This document shows, piece after piece, positions 24,237 through 33,257 of a DNA stretch of 64,000 nt. Every line of letters begins with the position of its first letter. Position 1 is the first letter of the stretch. The DNA is taken from positions 1,759,001 through 1,823,000 of the forward strand of contig NC_008209.1 of assembly GCF_000014045.1 (NCBI RefSeq), read 5' to 3'. The position numbers and the translations under genes are program-made. The DNA comes from Roseobacter denitrificans OCh 114. Lineage in GTDB: Bacteria; Pseudomonadota; Alphaproteobacteria; Rhodobacterales; Rhodobacteraceae. The notes below the pieces were generated by a model. The model worked only from the letters and a program-made list of their open reading frames with translations, did no database searches and was not told where the DNA came from.

Positions 24237-25023
24237 TGTGTTCGTGCTTGTCGCTCTTCTGGTGAGCCTTGCGTTGTTTGGCCCGGTGCTCGCGCCGCAC
24301 GATCCCGCTGCGATCAATATCCCCAACCGCCTCAGCCCGCCAAGCGCTGACTGGCTGCTCGGGACTGATGCAATGGGGCGCGACATCCTGTCGAGGCTCT
24401 TGCACGGGGCACGCTGGTCGCTCGGTCTGGCCTTTCTGATATCCGTCATGGGCCTGTGCATCGGCACGCTGGTAGGTCTGCTTGCCGCGCAGGGCGGCAG
24501 GATCGTCGATTGGGTGGTGATGCGCACCACGGATTCATTCCTCGCCTTTCCCGAATTGATCGCTGCGGTTGTCATTGCAGGCGTGCTTGGCGCCGGGACT
24601 GGCAGTCTGATCTTTGCCCTGACCGTGACGGGGTGGATTCGCTATGCACGGGTTGCGCGTGGCATTGGTCTGTCCCTGCAAACGCGCGGCTATGTGGTTC
24701 AGGCGCGGCTCGCCCGGGTATCGCCGGTCTATATCGCCCGGTGGCACTACCTGCCATCGCTGTTACCATCGCTTACGGTGGTCTGGACCGGCATGTTCGC
24801 TCGTGCGATCCTGGGCATATCGGCTCTTGGCTTTCTGGGCTTTGGTGTACAGCCACCTACGCCGGAGTGGGGTACGATGTTGCTGGATGCGCGTATCCAC
24901 ATGCGCTCGACCCCACTGCAGATGATCTGGCCGGGGCTTGCGGTCGTTTTCTGCGTCCTTGCGATCAACCTTGCCGGGGACGTGTTGCGCGACGCCTTGA
25001 CCGAAGGGGATCACAGGAAATGA
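24229..25023 (+). CDS. ABC importer permease 2 (DppC/NikC/CntC-like)
   Basis: A 264-residue permease with the family's G-T-D-A-M-G-R-D-I-L-S-R-L motif after the first membrane helix and G-F-L-G-F-G-V-Q-P-P-T-P-E-W-G near the C-terminus. The ATG at 24229 overlaps the first permease gene by 8 nt; an in-frame ATG at 24184 would add 15 residues without a ribosome-binding site. It is coupled to the exporter gene by a 4-nt overlap. Confidence 0.86.
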   Translation: MRSVFVLVALLVSLALFGPVLAPHDPAAINIPNRLSPPSADWLLGTDAMGRDILSRLLHGARWSLGLAFLISVMGLCIGTLVGLLAAQGGRIVDWVVMRTTDSFLAFPELIAAVVIAGVLGAGTGSLIFALTVTGWIRYARVARGIGLSLQTRGYVVQARLARVSPVYIARWHYLPSLLPSLTVVWTGMFARAILGISALGFLGFGVQPPTPEWGTMLLDARIHMRSTPLQMIWPGLAVVFCVLAINLAGDVLRDALTEGDHRK

Positions 25024-25913
25024 CAGGCACGGATAAACCCGGTCTCGCCATCGGCTTGCGCATCCTGTCGGGTGTTCTCTTTGCCGGCATGCTGGTCTGC
25101 GTCAAAGCTGTGAGCGCGGATGTGCCATTGGGCGAAATCGTCTTTTACCGCTCCGCCTTTGCGCTGATCCCGCTGGTGGTTTTCCTCTGGATCAGGCGGG
25201 AATTTCCGGGCGGTCTGGCAACCAAACGCCCCGTCGCCCATCTGTTACGGGCGAGTTTCGGGGCTTTGGCGATGTTTGCTTCCTTTGCGGCGATTGCGCG
25301 GCTGAATGTGGCTGAGGCAACCCTGATTGCGCAGCTTTCGCCGATCCTGATGGCGCTTGCGGCGGTTGTTTTCCTGTCGGAACGGCTGACGCGCTGGCGG
25401 GTTGGAGGCCTTGCGCTCGGGTTTGCCGGGGTCGTCATTCTGGTCTGGCCGGAGCTTGGCGGGCGCGCACCGGACGCGGCCCGTCTTGCTGGTTTTGCAA
25501 TCGGCTTGCTGGGGGCGGCGCTTACGGCATTTGCGCTCATCATGGTGCGCAGCCTGAACCGCACCGAAAGCCCCGGTGCCATCGCGTTCTATTTTGCGCT
25601 GGCGTCCATGATAGGGGGGCTGTTGACGCTGCCCTGGGGTTGGATCACGCCCGACATCTGGACGCTGACGCTGTTGATCGGCGCTGGCCTATTCGGTGGT
25701 TTTGCCCATATCGCCATGACGCTTGCGTTCCGCTACGCCGAAGCCAGCCGGATCGCGCCGTTTGAATATGTGGCGCTTCTGTGGCCTGTGCTCGCGGATC
25801 TGCTGATCTTCAATGTTGCGCTTTCCACCAGTTTTCTGTTTGCACTGCCGCTTGTTCTGGGCGGTGCAGCGCTTGCAGCCGCCGAAAAGGGGCCGCGAAC
25901 CCGAAAGGCATGA
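25020..25913 (+). CDS. EamA/DMT-family exporter, last gene of the metal operon
   Basis: A 297-residue drug/metabolite transporter with ten predicted membrane helices in two EamA repeats (first V-F-Y-R-S-A-F-A-L-I, second F-R-Y-A-E-A-S-R-I-A-P-F-E-Y). The start overlaps the permease stop by 4 nt. In opine-metallophore loci (pseudopaline, cntI) an EamA protein exports the metallophore while the Cnt ABC system brings back the metal complex; the pairing here is the same. No metallophore synthase (CntL/CntM type) is in this window. Confidence 0.83.
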   Translation: MTGTDKPGLAIGLRILSGVLFAGMLVCVKAVSADVPLGEIVFYRSAFALIPLVVFLWIRREFPGGLATKRPVAHLLRASFGALAMFASFAAIARLNVAEATLIAQLSPILMALAAVVFLSERLTRWRVGGLALGFAGVVILVWPELGGRAPDAARLAGFAIGLLGAALTAFALIMVRSLNRTESPGAIAFYFALASMIGGLLTLPWGWITPDIWTLTLLIGAGLFGGFAHIAMTLAFRYAEASRIAPFEYVALLWPVLADLLIFNVALSTSFLFALPLVLGGAALAAAEKGPRTRKA

Positions 25914-26013
25914 GAATTGGACCAGATTGGTCCTGCTCCAGCCTCTCAGAAGGGATAGCGTGGTCCGGTACAAAGCTGTAGCGTCATGCGAAAAACCTCA
26001 ATCACGCAATGCT

Positions 26014-26065
26014 GCCTGAATTCAAGCATTTCAACACGCTACGCGATACTTGACGTTTCAGGTGC
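26014..26065 (+). repeat. Dispersed palindromic intergenic repeat, copy B
   Basis: CTGAATTCAAGCATTTCAAC, then ACGCTACGCGATACTTGACG and TTTCAGGTGC. It matches copies A, C and D over ~50 bp. It lies in the 156-bp space between the convergent exporter gene and tctA. Confidence 0.55.
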
Positions 26066-26069
26066 TTCA

Positions 26070-27575
26070 TCAGACCCGCTGGTCTGCGCGGCGCTTTCTG
26101 TTTTTCACAAACGGCAGCTGGTTGAGGAACATCAAGACCAGCGCGCAGGTCAACACGAGAGAGATGGGATTGCTCAGCAGGTCGTAAAGGAACGTCCCGA
26201 TATCTTCCTGCGCGCCAATCATCGCGCGGCGGTAATTGGCGTCGATCATCGGTCCCAGAATGACCCCTAGGATGATGGGCCCGACCTGAAATCCGTAGCG
26301 GATCAGAAAATAGCCGATGACACCAAAGGCCAGCGCCCATGTGATATGTACCGGGTTGTTCTGGATCGCATAGGCACCGACCGCAGACAATATGATGATC
26401 AGCGGTATCAGGATCGCGCGCGGGCATTCGACGACCTTTGTGAAGATTCGGATGCCGGTCAGCCCGAAAACCAGCAGGAACAGGTTGGCCAGCGTCAGGT
26501 TGCCGACGATGAACCAGAACAAATGCGGCGTATCGCTCAGCAGCAGCGGGCCGGGCTTTAGCCCATGAATATATAACGCGCCGATGATGATGGCGGTCAC
26601 TGCATCGCCGGGAATGCCCAGTGTCAGCATCGGCACAAAGGCCCCGCCCACGGCGGCGTTATTGGCCGTTTCAGGCGCGATCAGCCCCTCCTTGGCCCCC
26701 TCGCCAAAGGGCACATCGGGGTTTTTCGTGCTGCGTTTGGCCTGATCGTAGGCCAGCAGTGCGGCGATATCACCGCCCGTGCCGGGCAACGCGCCGATCA
26801 TTGTGCCAAGACCAGAGGATTTGAGGCCTAGGCCCAGATAACGGCGGACATCCGACCAGGCCGGAATGATCCGTGATACCTTTTGCTTGATTGGTGCTGT
26901 GTCGATGTGTTCCAGCTGCACCAGCGCCTGGGCCACGCCGAAGAACCCGATCATCGCCACAACGAAGGGAACACCCCCCATCAGATTGATCGAGCCATAA
27001 GTAAAGCGCGTCTCGGCCGTCATCGGATCAAGACCGATCATGCCGATCATCACGCCAAGTGCCCCGGCAAAGGCCCCCTTGGCAAAGCTCTCGCCGGACA
27101 GCGTCCCGACGAGCAGAATGCCGATGATGCCCAGAAGCATGTAATCGCGCGAGGTGAATTTGATGGCGAAATCAGCGATCAAAGGCGCCGCAAGGGCCAG
27201 TGCAAGAACACCGACAAGGCCGCCCATGACCGACATGACCGTCGAAAGACCGATCGCCTCCCCGGCCAGCCCTTTCTTGGCCAGCGGATAGCCATCGAGT
27301 GCCGTGGCGATTGCACTGGGTGCGCCGGGAATATTGAGCAGGATGGCGGTGCGCGCCCCGCCATAGACACCGCCCACATAGACGCCCACGATCAGGGCAA
27401 GGGCCTCGTTGACGTCCCATTTGAAAGTGAAGGAAATCAGGATCGACGCGGCCATCGTGACCGACAACCCCGGAATGGCACCGATATAGATGCCGGCAAA
27501 TGTGCCAAGTGCGGTGATCAGCAGCAGATAGGGATCTGTCCACGAGGTCGCGAAATAGCCCAGTGTTTCCATCAT
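26070..27575 (-). CDS. tctA: Tripartite tricarboxylate transporter, large membrane subunit
   Basis: A 501-residue TctA: ~12 membrane segments with the family motifs G-A-I-P-G-L and G-A-L-P-G-T-G-G-D-I-A-A and the A-P-E-T-A-N-N-A-A segment. It forms the sodium- or proton-coupled translocation pore for a carboxylate bound by TctC. The ATG at 27575 overlaps the tctB stop by 4 nt. The gene order is tctC-tctB-tctA on the minus strand. Confidence 0.92.
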   Translation of the reverse strand: MMETLGYFATSWTDPYLLLITALGTFAGIYIGAIPGLSVTMAASILISFTFKWDVNEALALIVGVYVGGVYGGARTAILLNIPGAPSAIATALDGYPLAKKGLAGEAIGLSTVMSVMGGLVGVLALALAAPLIADFAIKFTSRDYMLLGIIGILLVGTLSGESFAKGAFAGALGVMIGMIGLDPMTAETRFTYGSINLMGGVPFVVAMIGFFGVAQALVQLEHIDTAPIKQKVSRIIPAWSDVRRYLGLGLKSSGLGTMIGALPGTGGDIAALLAYDQAKRSTKNPDVPFGEGAKEGLIAPETANNAAVGGAFVPMLTLGIPGDAVTAIIIGALYIHGLKPGPLLLSDTPHLFWFIVGNLTLANLFLLVFGLTGIRIFTKVVECPRAILIPLIIILSAVGAYAIQNNPVHITWALAFGVIGYFLIRYGFQVGPIILGVILGPMIDANYRRAMIGAQEDIGTFLYDLLSNPISLVLTCALVLMFLNQLPFVKNRKRRADQRV

Positions 27576-28048
27576 CGCCACAGGCTCCCAAGGGGCAGAA
27601 CGACCTGAAAGACAACGCGAAACAGAACGTAGATGGCCCCGACCGAAAGCAGTGAAAGCACCAGCGCCCAGACCGGGCCCTTGCGCCAAAGGGCCCAAAT
27701 CGAGACAAACAGCAGCCCGCCCGAAGCAGGCAGAAAGCCAAGGCTGGGGATCACGGCCACGAACAGGCCCACCAGGAGCGTGAACAGCACCACACGCAAC
27801 GGAAAGAGGTAGGCGATCACCCCGGCGGGGCTGGCGTCAGGTGCGCGCGGGCTGCGCAGTGCGTCCTTTAGAATGAACAACGCCGTCACGCCCATCACGC
27901 CAGAGGCGAGCATGGGCATGACGCCGCCGGTTGTTAGCCCGGCAAATCCCGATATTTCATAGGATTCCCAAAAGGCGTAACCGGCAAAGAGCACCAGAAG
28001 CAGCGCAAAAAGCCGTTCGCCGGGTCTGAGGGTGTCAGGTGTTTTCAT
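27572..28048 (-). CDS. tctB: Tripartite tricarboxylate transporter, small membrane subunit
   Basis: A 158-residue TctB-type protein with four predicted membrane segments, including the C-terminal L-L-S-V-G-A-I-Y-V-L-F. These proteins are poorly conserved; position between tctC and tctA with a 4-nt overlap secures the call. The ATG at 28048 has only a weak GGAAA site and lies after a strong hairpin, which fits lower expression than TctC. Confidence 0.85.
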   Translation of the reverse strand: MKTPDTLRPGERLFALLLVLFAGYAFWESYEISGFAGLTTGGVMPMLASGVMGVTALFILKDALRSPRAPDASPAGVIAYLFPLRVVLFTLLVGLFVAVIPSLGFLPASGGLLFVSIWALWRKGPVWALVLSLLSVGAIYVLFRVVFQVVLPLGSLWR

Positions 28049-28060
28049 GTGTTTTCCGCT

Positions 28061-28091
28061 GGTCGACCCGCCGTTCCCAGGCGGGTCGACC
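28061..28091 (-). promoter_or_regulatory. Perfect 12-bp intercistronic hairpin between tctC and tctB
   Basis: GGTCGACCCGCC (28061-28072) pairs fully with GGCGGGTCGACC (28080-28091) around a 7-nt loop, with no U-run. It lies just after the tctC stop, like the hairpin after the binding-protein gene at 5222. Confidence 0.65.
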
Positions 28092-28098
28092 GGTTGGA

Positions 28099-29088
28099 TC
28101 AGGGGCGCGCGATGCCCAGGTCTTCCGGGCTGACCTTGGCGGCCCCGGTATCCTGTAGCGCCCAGACGGTGACCTGCTGCCACTTTGCAAGGAAGTCGAC
28201 GGCTTCCTGCCCGCTCATGTTCATGACCACATTACCGCGGTTCGCCATGAGATCGAGGAAGGTTGCATCCGTGGCCGCAGTGGAAAACGCCTCGGTCAAA
28301 GTGGCTTTTACGTCATCCGGCACTGCGTTGCGCACGAACACGCCATAAAACGGGCCCCAGGGCAGGAAACGCGCCATCTCGGGGATGGTGTCCGTGATCG
28401 CGGGCACATCGGGCAGCGTATCCACCGGCTCCGGGTTCACAACGGCCAAGGCGCGCATGTTGCCCGCTTTGACCTGTTCGGCTGCGGCCGAGATACCCGT
28501 TGGCATAAAGTCAACCTCACCCCCGAGCATCGCGGTCAGGCCGGGGCCTTCGCCATCAAAGGGAATTGCCGTGACATCAAAATCTGTGGCGTTGGAGATC
28601 AGCGCACCAATCGTCGAGGGCAACCCGCCCGGCCCGGTCGATCCCATCTTGATGGCATTGGGATTGGCGGCGATGTCGTCAAGAAGCTCAGCCAGCGTTT
28701 GATATTTGGATGCGGCGGGAACCACGATCACAGCGACGCCGCGACCCAGAATATTGATCGGGTACATGTCACCATAATCGATGTCGGAAACGCCCATCAC
28801 ACCATGAAGCTGCGGGTTTTCAGCGCCGTAGAGGAACGTGTAGCCATCCGCCGGTGCGGCGTTTACGAAAGCGGTGGAAATTGCGCCTGCACCGCCTGAT
28901 TTGTTCAATACCACAATGGGCTTTCCGAGCGCTTCCTCCGCTGCCGGATTGATGGCGCGCGCAACAGTGTCTGTGGCACCTCCCGCACCCCACATCACAA
29001 CGCCCAGAACCTCGCGCTCCGGATATTCGGCGAGTGCCGGACTGGCAAAAACGGCAAGTGCCGCAGCGGCAACCTTCAAAATCTTCAT
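28099..29088 (-). CDS. tctC: Tripartite tricarboxylate transporter, periplasmic binding protein
   Basis: A 329-residue TctC/Bug-family binding protein with a signal peptide (cleavage near A-L-A-E, residue ~20). The mature start Y-P-E-R-E-V and the G-G-A-T-D-T-V-A-R and G-G-A-G-A-I-S loops are the carboxylate-binding features. GGGAGAG precedes the ATG. The ligand is an organic acid; the divergent CoA ligase suggests an aromatic or other acid that is next activated to its CoA ester, which is inference. Confidence 0.9.
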   Translation of the reverse strand: MKILKVAAAALAVFASPALAEYPEREVLGVVMWGAGGATDTVARAINPAAEEALGKPIVVLNKSGGAGAISTAFVNAAPADGYTFLYGAENPQLHGVMGVSDIDYGDMYPINILGRGVAVIVVPAASKYQTLAELLDDIAANPNAIKMGSTGPGGLPSTIGALISNATDFDVTAIPFDGEGPGLTAMLGGEVDFMPTGISAAAEQVKAGNMRALAVVNPEPVDTLPDVPAITDTIPEMARFLPWGPFYGVFVRNAVPDDVKATLTEAFSTAATDATFLDLMANRGNVVMNMSGQEAVDFLAKWQQVTVWALQDTGAAKVSPEDLGIARP

Positions 29089-29421
29089 CTTCTCTCCCTG
29101 GACCTGATGGCCTTTGTCTTTTCGTACAGGTCTACCTTTGTGGAAAGCACAAGTCTGGTCAACTGCATCGGGTCATTCTGCCAAAAGACTTCAGGGCGCA
29201 AATCGTCAGACCTCACAGAGGGATTTCCTTTTTCACGCAGTGCCTTTCTGACTGGCGTTGCCGCGGCCACACCGCGCGGGTTCAAACGGCTCTCGACAAA
29301 TATTCCCCGAACAACGCATGCTTTGGCGTATCATCAAACCGGAAAAAAGCCGGAGACGACATCTGAGTTGACCTGTGCAAGTGTTTCCATTGCACGGCTC
29401 TCAGTGGACAGGGGATTGAGA
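29089..29421. other. Divergent promoter region between tctC and the CoA ligase gene
   Basis: 333 bp that must carry the tct and CoA-ligase promoters. The ligase frame stays open upstream to 29107 (105 codons), but the sequence does not look like the family and there is no ribosome-binding site at its far end. I see no clear operator. Confidence 0.4.
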
Positions 29422-30981
29422 ATGACGATTTACAAGAGCACTTTTCCGGATGTGCCTCTGAGCGAAGCCACCATTACGCAGAGGGTCTTTGAAAACATCG
29501 ACCCAAAGATGACGGTCCTGATCGACGGGCCGACGGGGCGAAAATGCACGGGTGCTCAATTCATTCAGGACGTGAAATCCCTTGCAGGCGGGCTGGAGGC
29601 GCGCGGATGGGGTGCCGGGAAAACCATCGCATTGATGGCACCAAATATCCCGGAATTCTGCGCCCTTTTTCACGCGTCCGCCTGGGCGGGGGGAACCGTT
29701 ACCACAATCAATCCGACCTATACCGCCCCAGAGGTCAATCATCAGCTTGAGGATGCCGGGGCGGAGGTCCTGATCACGATCGCGATGTTTGCGGATATCG
29801 CCAAGGAGGCCATCAAAGGTACGCGCATCAACGACATCGTCATCATTGATGAAGCCCCTGCGGGTATGATCCCCCTTGATGATTTGAGGGGGCCGCCGAT
29901 GGATGCGCAAACCCCTGTGGATGTGGCGAGCCATGTGGTGGTCTTGCCCTATTCGTCAGGCACAACAGGTCTTCCGAAGGGCGTGATGCTCACCCATCAG
30001 AACCTCGTTGTGAATGTGGATCAGATTTTGGCGGTGACTGGGCTGGCAGGCGCGCGCGAGACGACCGTTGCTTTCTTGCCGTTTTTTCACATCTATGGCC
30101 TGCAGGTTCTTCAGAACGTGTATATGGCGGCGGGTGGGTGTCTTGTGACCATGCCCCGCTTTGATCTTGAGCTTTTTCTCAGTCTGATTGAAGCGCATAA
30201 AACACCGAAACTCTGGATTGTGCCACCCGTGGCATTGGCCCTGGCGAAACACCCCATGGTCGACAAATATGACCTCTCCTGTCTCGAGCAGGTCAATTCT
30301 GCCGCGGCGCCTCTGGGGGCGGATGTGGCCGAGGCCATCAGCCAGCGACTGGGCACGCATGCCACGCAGGCCTATGGTATGACAGAACTGTCGCCCGCCA
30401 GCCATGTATCGCCCTTTGGAAAAGGCAAGCTTGGCGCGTCAGGGGCCGCCTTACCCAACACCGAATGCAGGATTGTCGATACACAAACCCTCAAAGACAC
30501 AGCGCCCGGGCAGGAAGGAGAGCTTTGGGTGCGCGGGCCGCAGGTCATGGCGGGCTATCTGAACAACCCCGAGGCCACACGGGAGAGCATTGTCGAAAAC
30601 GGATGGCTGCGAACCGGGGATATTGCCAGAATAGACGGTGATTCCTTTGTCTACATCACGGACCGTCTCAAGGAACTGATTAAATACAAAGGGTTTCAGG
30701 TGGCACCGGCTGAATTGGAAGCGGCACTTGTCTCGCACCCGGATATTCTTGATGCCGCCGTCATCGGGGTGCCGGATGACGAATCAGGCGAGGTGCCGGC
30801 GGCCTTCATCGTGATCGCCCAGCACCGCGAAGCGCTCTCGCTGGAGGACGTCCAAAGTTATCTTTCACAACGTCTGGCCCCCTATAAACAGGTGCATTTG
30901 CTGAATGTGGTAGAGGCGATCCCGAAATCTGCATCCGGCAAGATACTCAGGCGGGTCTTGCGCGATCCGCCGACGACCTGA
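29422..30981 (+). CDS. AMP-dependent acyl/aryl-CoA ligase (4-coumarate-CoA ligase-like)
   Basis: A 519-residue adenylate-forming enzyme: P-loop Y-S-S-G-T-T-G-L-P-K-G-V, A-Y-G-M-T-E-L, the hinge D-R-L-K-E-L-I-K-Y-K-G-F-Q-V and the C-terminal lysine in P-K-S-A-S-G-K-I-L-R. It makes an acyl-CoA from a carboxylic acid, ATP and CoA. The overall pattern is that of plant and bacterial 4-coumarate-CoA ligases, but acyl chain preference cannot be read. The start at 29422 has AGGGGATTGAG. It is divergent from the tctCBA importer, a likely supplier of the acid. Confidence 0.85.
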   Translation: MTIYKSTFPDVPLSEATITQRVFENIDPKMTVLIDGPTGRKCTGAQFIQDVKSLAGGLEARGWGAGKTIALMAPNIPEFCALFHASAWAGGTVTTINPTYTAPEVNHQLEDAGAEVLITIAMFADIAKEAIKGTRINDIVIIDEAPAGMIPLDDLRGPPMDAQTPVDVASHVVVLPYSSGTTGLPKGVMLTHQNLVVNVDQILAVTGLAGARETTVAFLPFFHIYGLQVLQNVYMAAGGCLVTMPRFDLELFLSLIEAHKTPKLWIVPPVALALAKHPMVDKYDLSCLEQVNSAAAPLGADVAEAISQRLGTHATQAYGMTELSPASHVSPFGKGKLGASGAALPNTECRIVDTQTLKDTAPGQEGELWVRGPQVMAGYLNNPEATRESIVENGWLRTGDIARIDGDSFVYITDRLKELIKYKGFQVAPAELEAALVSHPDILDAAVIGVPDDESGEVPAAFIVIAQHREALSLEDVQSYLSQRLAPYKQVHLLNVVEAIPKSASGKILRRVLRDPPTT

Positions 30982-31281
30982 ACCAAATGCGTCAGCCGGG
31001 GGCGCAACGAGGGGTCCGTTTTCGTTGCCCGCCTTTAAATGGACCGCACGTCATCGCACCAACATGACATCCGCCACCGGCCACAGATTGCGGGGTAAAC
31101 AACCCGACTCGAAGGGTATCTGCCCACCGTTTGAAAATCGGTTCCTGTGGAATAAAGAACCAACAGAATTATTACTTTTCAACATGTTATACAGTTTTAA
31201 CGATCACAAAACTAATTTTTAACGAAATATTGGGCTTTCCGGCGCAATTTCTGGACAAATCAGCAATGTCGGAGCGCGTGT
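30982..31281. other. AT-rich promoter region before the MarR gene
   Basis: 300 bp becoming very AT-rich from ~31150. It probably contains the promoter of the regulator gene at 31282. No gene, RNA or repeat recognised. Confidence 0.4.
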
Positions 31282-31794
31282 ATGAGTATTCTTGATCCAA
31301 TTAAGTCCGAGGCAGATCAGCCCGGTCAGAACCAGGGCTTTATGATCGCCTACCTGGAGGCGTTGTCATTGGTCGAACGGCTGCATCGGCTGCTGCTTGA
31401 TGTCATCAAGGACGAATTTGAACGCGTCGGCGTGCTGGAAATCAACGCGGTACAAGCGCTGCTCCTGTTCAATATTGGCGAGAATGAGGTCACCGCTGGC
31501 GAATTGAAAAGCCGCGGCTATTACCAGGGCAGCAATGTCAGTTACAACCTGAAAAAGCTGGTCGAAATGGGGTATATGCACCATCAGCGTTGCGAAATCG
31601 ACCGCCGCTCAGTTCGGGTGAAGCTTACCGACAAGGGGCGCAAGATCCGTGATGTGGTCACGCTGCTCTTTTCACGACATGCGGAAGGTCTGGAACAAAA
31701 GGGCGTATTGGGTCCCGCAGGCATCGACGATATCACACGGTCGCTCAAGCGGATGGAGCGGTATTGGACGGACCAGATCCGCTACATCTACTGA
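31282..31794 (+). CDS. MarR-family winged-helix regulator, LdtR-like
   Basis: A 170-residue MarR-type protein. The segments V-E-R-L-H-R-L-L-L-D-V-I-K-D-E-F, E-I-N-A-V-Q-A-L-L-L-F-N-I-G-E and G-S-N-V-S-Y-N-L-K-K-L-V-E-M-G-Y are those of the LdtR group, which in Rhizobiales controls L,D-transpeptidase and stress genes; the wing D-R-R-S-V-R-V-K-L-T follows. No L,D-transpeptidase gene is in this window, so targets are elsewhere. It is monocistronic and convergent with the DUF1194 gene. Confidence 0.83.
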   Translation: MSILDPIKSEADQPGQNQGFMIAYLEALSLVERLHRLLLDVIKDEFERVGVLEINAVQALLLFNIGENEVTAGELKSRGYYQGSNVSYNLKKLVEMGYMHHQRCEIDRRSVRVKLTDKGRKIRDVVTLLFSRHAEGLEQKGVLGPAGIDDITRSLKRMERYWTDQIRYIY

Positions 31795-31797
31795 ACA

Positions 31798-32514
31798 TTA
31801 TTCCAGCGAACTCACGGCAATGCCCGCGAGTTCGCGCTTCAGCTTTTGTGTCATCGCATGGGCATAATCCTCAAACCCAACTGCGGTCTGCACAAAAGCG
31901 TCCGCTCCCAGAATGACCTCGGCGGCGAAGTAGGCGGATAACTCGCTGATTTCAACGTATCTGCGGTCTGTGGATGCCGGCGCGTCTGACCCGATCACAA
32001 GCGCGTTGATTGTGATGTCCTTTGACCTGAGGAAGTCTTTGACATGCCGTGGACGCGGGCCAAGGTTGGATTTTCCGTCTCCCGACAAGTCCAGCGTGCG
32101 TTTCCAGCAGGAGCCCATCTGGTCCAGATAATCCGCACCGGTTTGCATCGCGACGCCAAGTGCTGTGCCGGGGGTTGCTTCCCGTCGCTGCGTCTGTGCA
32201 AGGGTTTTGCTGACGCTGCGCAGCGCGTCAATCCCGGTAATGGGTGTCCAATCGACCAGTAATTCCTGATCGTCCGGACCGCTCCACTCATATACCAGAA
32301 GGGAAATCGGCGCAGAGGGCACAGCGAGGAAAATCTGTGTGACCTCCGGATGGTTCAGGGCTTCCACAAGGCCGTCAATCTGCAAACGATACTCGCGAAG
32401 ATCGACCGATCCAGACACGTCCAAGCCAATCGCAAGTGCCTGACGACAATTCGCAAAGACGCCCGAGGGCAAGGCAAGACACGCACATGTTATACAAAGA
32501 AAAACGCACCGCAT
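31798..32514 (-). CDS. DUF1194 (von Willebrand A-like) secreted protein 2
   Basis: A 238-residue protein with a signal peptide (cleavage near V-F-A). It has a von Willebrand A-like start with MIDAS-type L-D-V-S-G-S-V and a later L-D-L-S-G-D-G-K-S-N, as in DUF1194. Four cysteines flank the domain. Members are exported proteins of unknown role, probably binding a partner through a metal ion. It directly follows a related copy (2-bp gap), suggesting tandem duplication and a possible heterodimer. Confidence 0.82.
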   Translation of the reverse strand: MRCVFLCITCACLALPSGVFANCRQALAIGLDVSGSVDLREYRLQIDGLVEALNHPEVTQIFLAVPSAPISLLVYEWSGPDDQELLVDWTPITGIDALRSVSKTLAQTQRREATPGTALGVAMQTGADYLDQMGSCWKRTLDLSGDGKSNLGPRPRHVKDFLRSKDITINALVIGSDAPASTDRRYVEISELSAYFAAEVILGADAFVQTAVGFEDYAHAMTQKLKRELAGIAVSSLE

Positions 32515-32516
32515 CG

Positions 32517-33257
32517 CTAACCCCGAGGGGCATGTGGAGATGATGTTGAACCGATAACGGGAGGTGTCAATTCACGCTCAAGCTTCCGGCGCATCGCGCG
32601 TTCATAGTCTTCAAACCCCTGCGCAATCTCGACGAAGGCGCCGGGGCCGCGCATGACTTGTCCTTTGTAAAAAGCGATCAAACCTGTTTCCGCCTCAAAA
32701 TCGGCGCCGTTGACAACCAACCCGTTGACGGTGACGTCGTCAAAGGGAAACGCGGCATAGGCCTGCGCCGGGCTGAACCCTTCGTTGTTCTGACCATCGC
32801 CAGCCATGTCCAGCGTTTTGTACAAACAGGCAGGGGCACGCTCCAACATACCCGCACCATAGCCCAAGGCATACCCCATTGCGGTGGGAAAATCATTGTG
32901 ACTGCGCGTGCTGTTTGCGATCGTGCCCGCCGCGTCAAGCAGCGTCATCTGACTGTCGATAAGCGTCCAGTCCAACAGGATTTCCTGATTATAGCGTCCC
33001 GACCATTCAAAAGCGGCAAGCGCAACAAACTGATCCGTCGCGAAAAAAGCGGCTTGGACCTCGGGTGCCGTCAGCGCGGCAACGAGGCCGCCGCGTTGCA
33101 GCCTGTCTTCGGCTGCATCAACAGAGCTCGACACATCTATCGCAAGGAGCAACGCCAAGCGACAATTCTGCGCCAGAGCGGCTGGCGCAGAGAACAGCAT
33201 GAGCGCGGCAAGAGTGGCTCCTCTTACCAATGCCCCGTATTTTCCATGCTTGCCCAT
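32517..33257 (-). CDS. DUF1194 (von Willebrand A-like) secreted protein 1
   Basis: A 246-residue paralogue of the next gene: signal peptide (cleavage near A-L-A-Q), MIDAS-type A-I-D-V-S-S-S-V-D, then L-D-M-A-G-D-G-Q-N-N, and the family C-terminus G-F-E-D-Y-E-R-A-M-R-R-K-L-E-R-E-L shared almost residue for residue with its neighbour. The start overlaps the end of the glyoxalase gene by 34 nt, so it is likely transcribed with it. Confidence 0.82.
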   Translation of the reverse strand: MGKHGKYGALVRGATLAALMLFSAPAALAQNCRLALLLAIDVSSSVDAAEDRLQRGGLVAALTAPEVQAAFFATDQFVALAAFEWSGRYNQEILLDWTLIDSQMTLLDAAGTIANSTRSHNDFPTAMGYALGYGAGMLERAPACLYKTLDMAGDGQNNEGFSPAQAYAAFPFDDVTVNGLVVNGADFEAETGLIAFYKGQVMRGPGAFVEIAQGFEDYERAMRRKLERELTPPVIGSTSSPHAPRG

